This document shows, in pieces, positions 10,303-21,727 of a stretch of 64,000 nucleotides of DNA. The notes under the pieces are model-generated. The model saw only the letters and a program-made list of their open reading frames with translations. It had not been told where the DNA came from and searched no databases. The translations under genes were made by a program, and so were the position numbers. The stretch covers positions 4,340,001-4,404,000 of the forward strand of contig NC_049566.1 of NCBI RefSeq assembly GCF_013368755.1. The letters are read 5' to 3'. How positions within the stretch are numbered: the first letter of the stretch is position 1; each line of letters opens with the position of its first letter. This stretch comes from Talaromyces rugulosus. Lineage: Eukaryota > Ascomycota > Eurotiomycetes > Eurotiales > Trichocomaceae.

Positions 10303-11697
10303 GTGGATGGTGGTGGATGGTGGAGCGAAAGAGAAAAGAAAGGAGTAATGTACCTGAATAATAATAACAACAACAATAATAATATCGCTTGATATGGTCA
10401 AGTATTACTAACTTCTTCACTGAAGATACACTGGCTTTAAACCGAGGCACCGGAGCACTTCGGCCGTCGCTATCTCCTATCCCCGGCAACCGCCAGGGAG
10501 TAGCCAATCATAAGATGCTAATGTCGAATGATTCATTATGACTACTCAAGTCAACCAGATCGCTTGGCTGATTCTGGCCAACATGAGGTTTCTTGACGTG
10601 GGTGGATCAACTGCTGACGGTTACTACTAATAAATCCCCACTGAGGGGTTCCTTTTGGAATATTAATATACGATATCGATTCTACAACATTATATAGTTT
10701 TGCGACGGAGAAAAAAAAATGGTATCTACATTTAACCGTTGCAAATGTAAACCGCTTGCTAGTTCCAGAAATTCAATATGTTTATATTTCTTAATGCGTT
10801 GCAAAGTGATGGATAATAAGGACTGGCCAAACTTTGAGATACCAAAGGCTTTTTGGTTAGCTGTTTACATACTGAGACAAAGTTCAATGCATATCAATAT
10901 TTTGATATGGTGCAGAAATTCGGTTGCCATGTAAAAAGTGGTAACGTATCGAAATTTGTTACGGTGTGGTTTTATATTACATATAAAAACATCTAGACGT
11001 TAATAAATCGGCAACGTATCGTTGATATACCGGTAACCGTACCACTTTTGGCTTGTATGACTGTTATCAGGCCACCCAATGTTGCCGCTACGTCGCCGAA
11101 CGGTCAGTACAATGGACACAATGATAAAAGTATATAGAATGCAACATGTACTTGTATGGTTATCTTTAGTGATACGACACTAACTGAAATTGAGATTCAT
11201 CAATATAGATGCCATATATAGTATCAATTGATAGTTTAGCTAACTTATTAAGACATATGCAAATTGTTGTCTCTTCTTTGTACTACAGTCGACGTCAATT
11301 GGTCCCTATTGGCAATTACTGGGTATTAAACTTGAATATTTTGCAGTAATTTGCAAACGTTGTATGCACATCTCATATGATACAACTGTCCCTATCAGCG
11401 GATAATGGATGACTTGAAACAATCTGATACAGTCTTCAGTTGCTATAAATATTACGTGACAAATGCGCTTCGTGCCACAAAGCAAACGCGCTGTTTGTTG
11501 TGGCTATAGCCGACGCGTGAATGGAAAGAGCCATCTAGAGCATCACCACCACCTGACCTTGACAACACCCCGCTGCCTGTATTCTTGGCCCACGAGACAT
11601 TATCCAAACACAGAAGTTCCATGTAGGTACGTGACAGCCTGGAATCATTTACTATGCATGCTGACTCAAAAGACAACTAACGAAGAATATCGCCTCG
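10303..11697. other. Long AT-rich intergenic region
   Basis: About 1.4 kb with no recognisable gene. Two copies of AACGTATCG lie about 70 bp apart, near 10943 and 11012. A short inverted pair (AAAAGTGGTA near 10935 and TACCACTTTT near 11040) brackets about 110 bp, possibly a degenerate MITE-like element, but the repeats are too short to be sure. The frame at 10719-10934 has no protein-like content. Confidence 0.3.
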
Positions 11698-12102
11698 ATG
11701 CCTTTGTTTCGCTTGAACCCGTTCCAGTCTCTCAACGGCCACAACCCTGCCACCACAAGGCCGTCGATCACCTGCGAGAAATGCAACCACAAACAGCCTC
11801 AAAACACAAGCAGCGACGCTGTCATGGCTAGCCTCATCGTTCTGTTCTCATATTTTCTCGCCTTTCTCGACGACATCGAACAGCAGCTGAAGACTATCCA
11901 CGGCCGAGAGAAAGGGCTTGTCGTCTGCATCCTCGGCGGAACACTGTTGCTGGGTTTCTTTGGTGTGGCTTTCTGGGTTGGGGCCATGGCGCTTCCGTGG
12001 ATTATTGGCTGCTGGGTGATCTGGGCGTACGTTCGTCGTGGCTTTGACAAGATTGTGGTTTCGCTGGCAGAGACCGAGGGGGTCCCTGAAAGGGCCAAAT
12101 GA
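11698..12102 (+). CDS. Small predicted membrane protein
   Basis: A 134-residue frame with an ATG at 11698-11700. The N-terminal third is hydrophilic and contains a CxxC pair (ITCEKCNHK). Two or three hydrophobic segments follow: about residues 43-60 (MASLIVLFSYFLAFL) and about 75-115, a long hydrophobic stretch ending in WVIWAYVRRGF with a positive end. There is no signal peptide at the N terminus. I do not recognise a family. The hydrophobic pattern, positive flank and proper ATG favour a real gene, but a chance frame is possible. Confidence 0.4.
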   Translation: MPLFRLNPFQSLNGHNPATTRPSITCEKCNHKQPQNTSSDAVMASLIVLFSYFLAFLDDIEQQLKTIHGREKGLVVCILGGTLLLGFFGVAFWVGAMALPWIIGCWVIWAYVRRGFDKIVVSLAETEGVPERAK

Positions 12103-13688
12103 GTCCAAGTTTGACGTTACAGGGCCAGCAAGCTATGGTGATATGCAAGTCTAAATAAAGACACGCGTTTTTCTCGGGAGGTTACATTTCCCGTATATCG
12201 TTGCTAATGAATTTTACATGTTGCCGGCCGCGGTAAACCATAGAATGACTGCCCAAAGGCACCACAGGTCGTTGGTGTAGCTATAAAGGGGTTACGGTAA
12301 AATAACCCTTCTTACACTGAGTTCGAGTCCTTCAAAAGGAAGGAAAAATGGAGGTTACACAAGAACCGCGACACCCTAGAGTCGCCAATTCCACCATCGA
12401 TACTTGTTGCCTAGACCGTATCAGAAAGAGCCTAACAAATATAGCCTGATACTGGCGGTGTTTACCGCTGTATTTTCTCCATCTAGCCCCGGGTACGCCC
12501 AATTTCAGTGGTATCGGACCTTCGAGTAAGAGACAAAGGCCATCGAGTAGGAATGAAAAGTTTCCTTTGAAAATTTATCCTGGTGGTTACAGTCTTGGCC
12601 TGTATCCTTGCCAATCACCACTTGTTTTCGGGTTCTGGGCTGAATAATGCTTCTGGATCCTTCTTTCGTGTCTTTTTTTGTATTTCTCGGTAGCGTTTGT
12701 CTAGCTTTTTCTGCTGTAAACGGTTTACGTGAATTCTAGATAAGAAGTGGAAAATGGTTGATATAGTTTAAACTAGTATTCAAAATACCATAACTTTAAC
12801 ATCGTGAACCAAGCACTAAGTAGCAATAAATATACGCGAATCTAAACTACCATCTAAGTATCTGTAAACTTGACTGGGTTGGGTTGAACAAGTATGCTCA
12901 TAGCATCTGCTATTGGCAACCACAAAGGCAGGAAAAGGCGTCACGAGTGTCTTTGGATCCTCGATTCCTCCAAATATTTGAAAAGATATCAAAGCTAAAT
13001 ACAAACTCCTTCTTCCGCTTCCATATACCTTTGTTAGCCATTTGACGCTAAAATACAGAAATATTTCATTTGAAATATCACGGTGCCATGACCATATATC
13101 ATCTGAAATACTATGTCATGATGACAAGTATTGAGAAGACATCTCAAAATCTCATCTCGAAACCGTCATCTCCGTTACAATCTTGTGAAAATTTGAACAC
13201 AGGGAGACAGGAGATTTTATTGACCATACAATTCGCAATAGACGTGAAAATAAAACTAGCTGCAACAGTGCTCGTCATCATGGTTCTAATTCACATGTTT
13301 TACAGGGCTTCGCGGAGGCCATTATGGTCACGAGCGATGGGCTTTCATAACCCTGATAATGACTCTCGTGGGGTTGTCATTGCGCTGTAATGACAGGGAG
13401 GATACAAAGACGCAGAGTGAGTGAGAACAAACAAAAAGACGGGCCTATGTTAGAGGGTTGTGTTTTCTCGGCATAGGATTTTGTGAAATACGGATGGATT
13501 AAAAAACAGAGGTTGTTGAAATGAATTCGTTTGTTATTGCACCATCTCCCTTTGAATAGGACTTTCTACCAAATATTACTATCTTGACAAAACAATCTTT
13601 GTGCGGGAAGCGTGGTCAACATCATCAGCAAAAACTCAAATATTATCCTTTCAATCATTATCGATAGATTTATTACCCTTGCTGAGAC
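12103..13688. other. Intergenic region
   Basis: About 1.6 kb without a convincing gene. A tRNA-like T-loop (GTTCGAGTCC) occurs near 12321, but flanking stems do not pair, so no tRNA is called. Frames at 12816-13004 and 13070-13390 have no recognisable content. Confidence 0.35.
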
Positions 13689-14153
13689 CTAGAGAAACAA
13701 CAGAATTGATTCCAGGGGAATTCCAGCTATCCATGCCTTCATACCCAGCAACGTAAACAACAGCGCACCGTAGACCAACATAACAAACGGCCCAAATACG
13801 ACAATCGGAATTAACGGTTCAATCCATTCGTAGTCATCCTCTTTGTCAACAGACGTATCATCACTTCCACTCTCGTCGTCGTCGTTGATCGTGGTGGCGG
13901 TGTTGTTGGTGTTGACGTCGTTACTGTGTCTATCACGATAGCTTCGGCGAGTTTGCCTGGTGTACCGAGTCCTGTTTGACGCGCCAGGCCGGGTGGTGGA
14001 CGCTGTAGCGCGAGATGGTTCATGCCCTGTTGACGGTGTGGTCTGATGAGGAGGAGGTCTTGGAGCAGACGCCCATGGGCTGATTCTTGGGCTGTCCCTT
14101 CTGGAGGGATCAAAACTTTGTTGTTGTGTCTGACGAGAGGAAGGCTGTGACAT
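13689..14153 (-). CDS. Small Ser/Thr/Arg-rich protein with a C-terminal membrane segment
   Basis: The frame gives 154 residues from the ATG at 14151-14153 (MSQPSSRQTQQQ). An alternative longer frame begins at 14213 with a poor N terminus. The first 100 residues are low complexity, rich in Ser, Thr, Pro, Arg and Gln. A DDDESGSDDTSVDKEDDYEW acidic run follows. The last 45 residues are hydrophobic: 'PLIPIVVFGPFVMLVYGALLFTLLG' and a second short hydrophobic tail. This looks like a tail-anchored or two-pass membrane protein with a disordered cytosolic part. The family is unknown to me. Confidence 0.45.
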   Translation of the reverse strand: MSQPSSRQTQQQSFDPSRRDSPRISPWASAPRPPPHQTTPSTGHEPSRATASTTRPGASNRTRYTRQTRRSYRDRHSNDVNTNNTATTINDDDESGSDDTSVDKEDDYEWIEPLIPIVVFGPFVMLVYGALLFTLLGMKAWIAGIPLESILLFL

Positions 14154-14612
14154 GATGCCTGGGGCGCGGCATGTTAGAGCTATTTCACTAGACAGGAGCA
14201 TGAAAACATACATAATATCACAAGGGGCGGAAACTGTGATCCAAAAAATGAGTTTTCAAGTAGTGTTTGGGGGAGGGTGATGGATAGTTGTCATGGTAAT
14301 TTCAAAGGCGGTAAACCATGTCTTGAGACACGCGGGCTCACCCGACTGATGCAACCCTTCTGGATCATCATGGATTGGTGTAATAGTTATGTATTTGAGA
14401 CTCTACTGACTATACATTGGTATCTTATGAAGAAAAAGAAGAACATAAATCGATATTGAGATAATAGTACTCCAAAACGGTGACCAAGACGCATGTGTTT
14501 TCAATGATGAGATGAATGAGGTGGTTTTTTCCAGTTCAAAATACCAAATGATGATCTATGTGATCATTATCTCATGGATCAAAATCAATTTTGAAGAAGA
14601 AACATTCGTTAA
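14154..14612. other. Intergenic region
   Basis: About 460 bp between two small minus-strand frames. It is AT-rich and I see no gene or repeat. Confidence 0.3.
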
Positions 14613-14882
14613 TTACAGCGCCAGTTTTACTATGTTGTTCCAGATATACCGCACTATGAATACGGAAAAACTACACACTTTGAAGAACATGATAACGATG
14701 AGAACTGGGGCTGCAATGGTAAATATTATACGAAGACCCCTTAGAAATGCGAATTGCAGTATCCGAAGTGGTGCCAGTAGTGTGAATGCGGTACGAGGTT
14801 GTATGCTTTCGGTGTCTGACGCAGCAGGGCGGCTGCTATTATGAGTAGAGGTGGTGGGAAAAGTAACCCTCGAGGTTGACAT
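14613..14882 (-). CDS. Small hypothetical membrane protein
   Basis: An 89-residue frame with a true ATG (14880-14882). A Ser/Thr-rich N terminus is followed by a basic-hydrophobic block (RILQFAFLRGLRIIF) and one strong membrane segment (IIFTIAAPVLIVIMFF). It resembles its neighbour at 13689-14153 only in architecture, a disordered head and a hydrophobic tail. The family is unknown and a spurious frame cannot be excluded. Confidence 0.3.
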   Translation of the reverse strand: MSTSRVTFPTTSTHNSSRPAASDTESIQPRTAFTLLAPLRILQFAFLRGLRIIFTIAAPVLIVIMFFKVCSFSVFIVRYIWNNIVKLAL

Positions 14883-15844
14883 TTTGCAGATCGTGATCCG
14901 TACTGTATGATTTAAGTAGATAAGTGTATTTTCTTAGGACGTTATAATCATTGATTTAGAAAAATCCTCCATTTCTTATATCTGTGGCGAAGGGTCTTTG
15001 TATGCCACGAAAAGTCACCATGAAAACAAAGCATCTTTATGAGAATATTCTCAACGATAGACAATGTATAGGCTGTAACGAACAATTCCTTGTGTCCTTT
15101 GTTGGTGCATTTATCTAATTGCTGAAAGAAAGAGGATTCGAATTGTCAAAAAAGTAACAACCAGATCGGTGCCTTAGTGAAATATTCATAAATCAGTTTA
15201 GATTTAGTGACTCCTGTAGTCATACTCTTTCATATATCAGTTAATGATTTATGGCACGAAAAGCCAAAAAATGAGAACGTTACCAGCGATGAAAGAAAGA
15301 ACAAAGAAAGAAGCATGCTTCCAACAGTTAATAGATGAGTGGTAAAGGATGAACAGGGCAGTATTTTTGGTGTGAGTTTGAATTGCGAAGCTATTCCTGG
15401 CAGGCGTATGGCTAATTTACCCGGCTGGAATTCTCAGGCAAGGTAGGGTCATCTCGAGGTGTAAGTGCTGGTTATACCTCTTCGGGTTACTCGAAAGTGA
15501 TAATGTTTTAAGTTGCGTCTGTGGTCTGAAATATACGAGGGGGTCGTCTCAGCCCTATCCCCAAAGTGGTCAATTTCGTAGCCATGCAGACCCAGAAGGT
15601 CAAATGTAAAGTATTGAGTAACGGAGGTGCCCAAACGACTGATATGCCATCGTTAAGATATGTTTCTTGTCAATTAACTTATGACCACTAGTAATAAGTG
15701 TTTAGTGCGACTAATATTAGAGAGGTAAACTGGTTTTTCAAATACCTTGTCCTCCCACAAAACAAAGACAAAGAAAATCATAGAGACCACAAATAAGAAA
15801 AGATCATCTAGCTTATAGCCAACATAACCATCAATGTCCAACAT
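14883..15844. other. Intergenic region
   Basis: About 960 bp, AT-rich, lying 3' of the GT2 gene. I see only an AAAG-rich stretch near 15290-15315 and no coding signal. Confidence 0.3.
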
Positions 15845-18800
15845 CTAAAGCAATATTGTCATGACAGGCAGCAGTACGTGACCAACAATCTGGTTCGCAA
15901 CCGGGAAAATACTCGTCCACGCACTGATTTTCCACCCAGTGGGAGCGAACAAGGCCAAATAGATGACACCAGCAGTGAGACAAGCCATGAAGAACAAGAC
16001 ATACTTGAATGACTGCCAAATCCTCTCCATACCCACGAAGAACCCCCCAGCTTCAAGTTCCTTGGCCGTCGAGGACCATTCGATAGGGAGGCAGAATAGG
16101 TGAGCCAGAAGAGCGTAGGAAATGTGCCAGGAAATTCCTCCAAAGAAGACAACTATACACAGACACTTATCAGCTTGGAAGACGGCAGGGAGGCTTTCGC
16201 TTGATACTCACAGAAAAATGGCATCCACCTAAAAGATTCGAGTAACGCCCAAAATAGATTCTTATCACCAAGACGATGTCTATACCATGCAAAGGTAATA
16301 GGGCTGACAAGCAAGAAGATGAATAGGGTGCCACATAGCATATCCCAGCTCGGCAAGTAGCTGTGATCTAGGGAGTCGGCAATCCAACCAGTAATAAAAT
16401 AATTAACCACTGAAAGCGGTAGGGAAGCGCCGATAGCGTAATAGGTGCCGATGTACCCCAAGATAGTAAATTTGGCGGAGATCTTCATATTGGACCAGAG
16501 GAAACGACGGAAGAGCTCGGTAAAGGGACCGCGATAGATCCATTGATAGGCAGGGTGGAAGATCTGTAAATAATCAACAAAAGGCCAAATGAGAAGGAGG
16601 GGAGAGAACATACCAACTCGGAGCAGCCATATGCATATTTCTCCCATCGCAGCAACTCATCAAAGGCCGTGAGAGAAACACCTTCCTTGAATTCTCCCTT
16701 GTCTATTAGAATAATAAGCCATGTGCTGTTATCAAGAGTAAAAAATTGTGAAAGTACCGTAAGTGGCCAACCTAACTACGAATCCAGCAGTCTGTAGGCG
16801 AAGAGACATATCGAAATCCTCAGAAACATGGCTTTCAGACCAGAACTTCTCCACCCCATCTTCCATAAAAGAAACACTTTGAATGGCCTTCCAGCGGAGA
16901 AACGCATTGTGGCCGACAAATGGCGCACAATCACCTATACAACGAATAAGCCATGTGCTGTCATGAAGAGAGAAAAATTGTGAAAGTACCGTTGCCGACA
17001 GAAAATTTGATCAGCAGGTAGACGAGGTTGGTGAAGTAAGTGACTGTGCTGTTAGTTTATGATAGCACCATGGAGACATGATGAATTACGCACTGGCATT
17101 CTCGAAGAAACTATTGATGACCTGCATCACGCCAGACGCGTGTTGAATAATGGCAACCGAAGGACTTTCCTCCATCTCCAATGCCCCCAAGGAGAGACAG
17201 TTGACGGGCTGAAAAAAATAAATAATCCTGAAAAAGACGTGATAAGATAGGGGGATATTGTACTCACCACTCGAGTGTCGCAGTCAATGAGGAGAATAAC
17301 TTCTCCCATGCGAACATTGCCCTCAGCCCAGGTCCTTCCTTCGTCTAATTCAATAATAGTTTGCCGAGCTTGCTGGTACAGTTCTTCTTCTTCATCGATA
17401 GAAAGAGACTCTTGGCTTCGTCTTTCAGCATCCGCCTTGTCCTTCATGAGCCGCAATAGCTCATCTTCGACTCGCAAACTGAAACTCAAGCAGTAGTTCA
17501 TATTCGATGCCTTTTTGAACTTCCCAGCTCGGTTAAACCCAATTTTACCATGGGGCGGTCTTGCACACCAACCGATGTTGTTCGCCTTGTAGAAATTCTT
17601 CCTCATTTCAGCTACTTCTGCGGTGACTGCTTGCATACCATCTTCACAAACGAATATACTGGCAGTTCCACCCAACGACTCATAATGTCGAATGGCGGGC
17701 ATTAAACTCTCAATCGTCGGGATGATAACTCCCTTCAAACCTTCTTTGTACACAGGCATCTGAATAGTGACATGAGGAAACTGGAAATCAGGATGGCGCT
17801 TCACATTTGGCGGTTGAGAACTGTAGTATCGCGAGTTACCTTGCTTCACGTCATTCATCGGACCAAATATCTGGAACACTGTTCCAACTAGGACAATGGT
17901 GAAGAATAGAGTGAAGAACATGAAAATAGGCAACGGGGCTAAAAGAGCGAGACGAGGAAGCATCGGGCTTCCAAGTGCTTTGATTTCGATGATGATCAAA
18001 CGAACTGCGAGACACTCAATGACCATGAGAAGACACATGGCGAGACCAACCATCATAGAGTGAGAAAGAAGGAACGGCCGTGACACTGGTGTTTTTGATT
18101 CCTCATCTTCTGCAGTCAGATCAACTTCGTCAAGAGCGACAAGATTCTTTTCATTGATCGGTCCATGTATCATGCTTGGCGTCCCTGAGACAACACTCGG
18201 TGTTGCTGTATGCCAGGATGAGTGACCTCCGGTATGATGAAGGTTATGGTGAGGAGTTTGTTGCCCTGATGTGATCATTGTTCCCCAGATCTTCAGGATC
18301 TCGTCAGCATATGTCCAGTTTATAAATTGTCTTCCGCTCAATATATTATTGCGAGAGAATCATACCGAACTCATAAGCTTCGTTTCAACATCGGATGCAT
18401 GTAGCAAAACTTCGTCTGCCGAGTTGCTCCATACAAGGACGACTTTTTCTTGCCGAACGAAACAACAAAAGTCCCTTCTCCTCATATTGCTATGATCGCC
18501 AGCTAGTAATTTCAACGACTCGACAACCGGTACTGTGATGTTATTTGGAGACAACGTTATCTCAGAGTCGTTAGGACCAACTCGCTTGAAAACTAGTGCT
18601 GTGATATCTGAGGACATGGTGAAAACGATTGCAAGACCAAGTTGTTCGCTGATGGCCCTAAGATCCGAATCCACGGTTTCGGGCTTAGTGATGTATCTAG
18701 CATCCTCTTCCTCGCCATCTCTGTCCTCTGCACGCATCACCATTCCTAGTGATGAGGTGAGTCTCGCGGCCGGATCAGGCTGGAGCCAACCTTGTTCGTT

Positions 18801-19025
18801 AAACCGTCGATGGAGAAATTGAGACATCTAAAAAAGAAATTACAATGTTAGGTCCAGTTTAGTAAAGATTCATGTTTCTCTTACAGTGATAGAGCGTGTG
18901 TAGCCATCAACATCTCCCATGCCCTCAAACAATTTCTTTGGTACTTGATGGCGAGAATATCTCGGCGACATAGTTGATGTCGGCTGCGGATTGTAGGATG
19001 CACTAGGATGATTGATAGTTGCCAT
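15845..19025 (-). CDS. Family 2 glycosyltransferase, membrane polysaccharide synthase
   Basis: Nine exons (minus strand): 18885-19025, 18366-18827, 17268-18290, 17094-17208, 16990-17043, 16758-16934, 16614-16702, 16212-16563 and 15845-16152. All are joined in phase and give 906 residues. The acceptor of exon 3 could instead be at 18299. The N terminus is hydrophilic, followed by two membrane segments (about residues 285-360). The GT-A domain contains 'VTIQMPVYKEGLKG', 'SIFVCEDGMQ', the metal-binding 'ILLIDCDTRV', 'SEDFDMSLRLQTAGF' and a processive-synthase-like 'GCSE..' region, followed by several C-terminal membrane helices. This is a processive GT2 of the chitin/cellulose/hyaluronan-synthase superfamily. 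It resembles the fungal GT2 proteins reported as needed for hyphal growth on surfaces, but the polymer is unknown. Two of its introns are near-identical (see repeats). It is divergent from a GH128 gene. Confidence 0.85.
16703..16757 (-). repeat. Intron 6 of the GT2 gene, copy of intron 5
   Basis: A 55 bp intron (GTACTTT...AATAG on the minus strand). It matches the 55 bp intron at 16935-16989 at 46 of 55 positions without gaps. It includes two identical 17-base blocks, AATAAGCCATGTGCTGT and AAAATTGTGAAAGTAC plus one base on the plus strand. Both interrupt codons after the first base. This is the signature of an introner-like element or intron duplication. Confidence 0.85.
16935..16989 (-). repeat. 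Intron 5 of the GT2 gene, copy of intron 6
   Basis: The second member of the intron pair, 55 bp, GTACTTT...TATAG. The exons around it encode unrelated protein (…KFSVGN / GDCAPFVGH… versus …RLATY / DKGEFKEG…), so the similarity stops at the splice sites apart from two or three exonic bases. The intron at 17044-17093 shares only a 10-base TGTGCTGTTA core near its branch point. Confidence 0.85.
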
Positions 19026-20072
19026 GTTACGGCTTTCACCTTGCTTGGAGAAATCAAAACTACAAGAAGGCTGCTTTTGCTTTGTCCCTTGTTCTTCCAC
19101 CGAACGGACGGTTGACCAAGTTTATGAAAAGCCGTCAGGGCGCCATGATAATCTGGATATCCAATGAGATAAATGATTAAGCTACCATGCTGAATTACTA
19201 GCTAACGACAACAAAAACAAAAATCAGACACCGTCTGTTAATATTACCTTCTTTCCTGTCTCGCTTGTTGAATCCCATTTTGTCTCCAAACAGCGAGTCT
19301 AGCCCAGTCCGAGTCAAAAAGAAAGTCGAGTTGATACCATATGAGCAAACGCATATAGCATGGTACCGTTTGTTATCGGATACGCCGTGTGGCTGTATTC
19401 GTTGCAGGAACAGTAGCCACAGGGTTATTTGGCTTGGTCTCGCCCCCCGCCACAGAGCAAACTATTGAAAAATAGTCGAGAAGAGCGAGGAAGTACCACG
19501 ACTGTGAGTGGTCTACTCGGAAATAAGAGGATCCAGGGCGCGAAATGAACAGCTCTCTGTGGTTAGCCACCGAGCCCTTTAACAGTGGGTTGATTACAGC
19601 CGAACCGGTGAGCGGAATAACCCCCCATTGCACACCCTGCGGTCTCAGTAACAGCGGCAAATCGGTCTTAGGACGCTAGCAAAGCAACTAAGATGTAGTT
19701 TCGATGGACGTGTCAAAGACAGGGTTGGTGCCGACGGCGGGTGGCTGCCGCTAGCCCTAACTACATACAAAGGCGCCAACAGTGAGCCACTAACAGCCAG
19801 CGATAGGCTTTTGGTTGATGACGTTTGACGTGGTCTGTGTTGGAAAACTTGATAAGCCCCATCTACGATTACATCTTCGAGCATTTTTGCCGACCATGTA
19901 ATTAGAGCATATTTGCGAGTTTATCGATGTTTATTCCAGCTTACCTCTTATGGCTCGTGAAAATGGCAAGTAGCCGTAAAGGTCATAATAGAAAATAAAT
20001 AATACTTCTTGCAGTTACTCTTCATAATAAAAATCAGCGAAAGAAGCTTGGGTAGTCGTCGGGACAGAAGAA
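19026..20072. promoter_or_regulatory. Divergent promoter region of GT2 and GH128 genes
   Basis: About 1 kb between two divergent cell-wall genes. It has a moderately GC-rich middle (about 19540-19860) and an AT-rich end. No gene is visible, and the frames present lack recognisable content. A bidirectional promoter is inferred from gene orientation only. Confidence 0.4.
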
Positions 20073-21146
20073 ATGAGAATGCAGATGCCGACTGCTGCAA
20101 TTCTGCTCGCCTCGAGCTACCTCCCCATTGCCCATTGTCTCGACGTGAATGGAAGTACCAAGTTTCAATCATCCACGAAACGCGGGCTTATCTACATTCC
20201 ATCCTCAGAGCACCCGTCTGACGCTCAGGTTTGGGTTGAGAATGGCACGGATCTCACCTGGTACTACAATTATGATTCCACTCCGTCGGATGCCTACTCC
20301 AACCGGAGCCAGGCTGACCTTGAATTCGTACCAATGCTCTGGGGATCATCAAACAGTTCCGATTTTGCATCCAATGTGGAATCTCTAATTAAAAATGAAG
20401 GGCGGAATATCACCCAGGTTCTAACATTCAACGAACCCGATGGATCATCCTCAGCTGGGGGAAGTGATATTGCTCCCGAGAGAGCAGCGACAATTTGGAT
20501 CAATGATATTGCGCCGCTCAGAAAATTGAATGTCAAACTCGGAGCACCTGCAGTGACAGGAAGTCAGAGCGGATTTATTTGGTTGAGCGAATTCTTTGGG
20601 AATTGTTCCTCTCAAAATACCAACTGCACCGTCGACTTTATTCCTATACATTGGTATGGGGATTTTCAAGGTTTAGCAAGCTATATTGGCCAAGTGGTTG
20701 CAACGTGAGTTGAAATAAAGGATTTGGTGTGTGATTGTGGTTTTCTGACTATGGTAAACAGATATCCAAATACCTCCATTTGGGTCACGGAATACGCACT
20801 CGCTGATGCCAGTCTATCAGATTCGCAATCTTTCTTCCAGATCTCGGCCGAATACTTTGATCGTATTGACTACATTGAGCGTTACTCTTACTTTGGCTCT
20901 TTTCGCTCATCTGTCTCTAACGTGGGCCCTAATGCTGCGATGCTGACCCAAGATGGCCTTCTTACGGATATAGGAAGCTGGTACCTCGGCGGTTCTGCAA
21001 CAGGCAATGAACCTACTTTGAATAATTCTACTAGTAGCAGTAATGGCTCTAGCAGTAATGACTCAACCCATGTCACGACATGCCGAATGGGTATAGGGCT
21101 TGTCGTGGGTATTTTTACTATGGTTGTGGTTTTTAATGTTGCCTAA
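20073..21146 (+). CDS. GH128-type secreted beta-1,3-glucanase, probably GPI-anchored
   Basis: Two exons, 20073-20704 and 20762-21146, with a 57 bp intron, give 338 residues. A signal peptide (MRMQMPTAAILLASSYLPIAHC) precedes a glycoside-hydrolase catalytic-core domain of the Asl1/GH128 type. It starts at 'KRGLIYIPS' and includes 'WYYNYD', 'VPMLWG', 'VLTFNEPDGSS' (acid/base Glu within NEPD), 'FIPIHWYGDF' and 'IWVTEYALAD' (nucleophile Glu). The C terminus is Ser/Asn-rich, followed by a hydrophobic tail (GIGLVVGIFTMVVVFNVA), as in GPI-anchored wall proteins. There are numerous N-glycosylation sequons. It likely acts on beta-1,3-glucan at the cell wall. Its neighbours, a GT2 synthase and a GH16, support a wall-remodelling role. 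Confidence 0.9.
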
Positions 21147-21727
21147 GTTGGCTTGTAAACGTATAGCGAAGCAAATATAAAGCACTGGTATTTCAATGAA
21201 AGATTGGTATTAATGCATGGAGTAGACTAAGGGTCTAGAACCAAAGTGGATCTGATGTCTTCTACCTGCAGAAGTTAGCCAGCCTAGCGGCGTACTCCTT
21301 ATAAAAGCAGCAGCATTCGCTAGAGATAAGCACATGTGGTCGCCTAATCTTTCATTTCCATAGCTGAGAGTTATTTTCAGATTAGTGATAAGTTAATCCT
21401 CAGAAGATGTTCCATTTTCCCGAAACGAAAGTTCTCACAGTACAAACGCCACCAAGGCGTATTACTGCTTTATCCGTCCACATGCTCTAGGCGTAGCCAT
21501 CGCTGCTCGCGCTAAAAAAAAAATCAATGGAAATAATAACAAACGAATCACAAATGGCCTCTCGCTTGTATTTCCTTCACTTAGTTGGCGGCAATGTTTC
21601 CAAAGGTTAAAAATCCACCGGCTATACTCTCTTCGCTTCATAAAAGTTCGATCTGTCTCCTTGCTTGGATCAGTGCCTGGGCTCCCAACCATGAAATTTT
21701 TCCCACAGCTTCTTAAAACTAAACAAT
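21147..21727. other. Intergenic region
   Basis: About 580 bp between two co-oriented glucanase genes, with no gene seen. It presumably holds the 3' end of the GH128 transcript and the promoter of the GH16 gene. Confidence 0.35.

Noticed and set aside
10933..11050. Possible MITE with short inverted ends AAAAGTGGTA / TACCACTTTT
   Set aside because: Only about ten bases match, no target-site duplication was found, and no second copy is in the window.
12258..12330. tRNA-like sequence with GGTGTAGC and GTTCGAGTCC boxes
   Set aside because: T-stem and acceptor stem do not pair and the anticodon arm cannot be formed, so it is not called as a tRNA.
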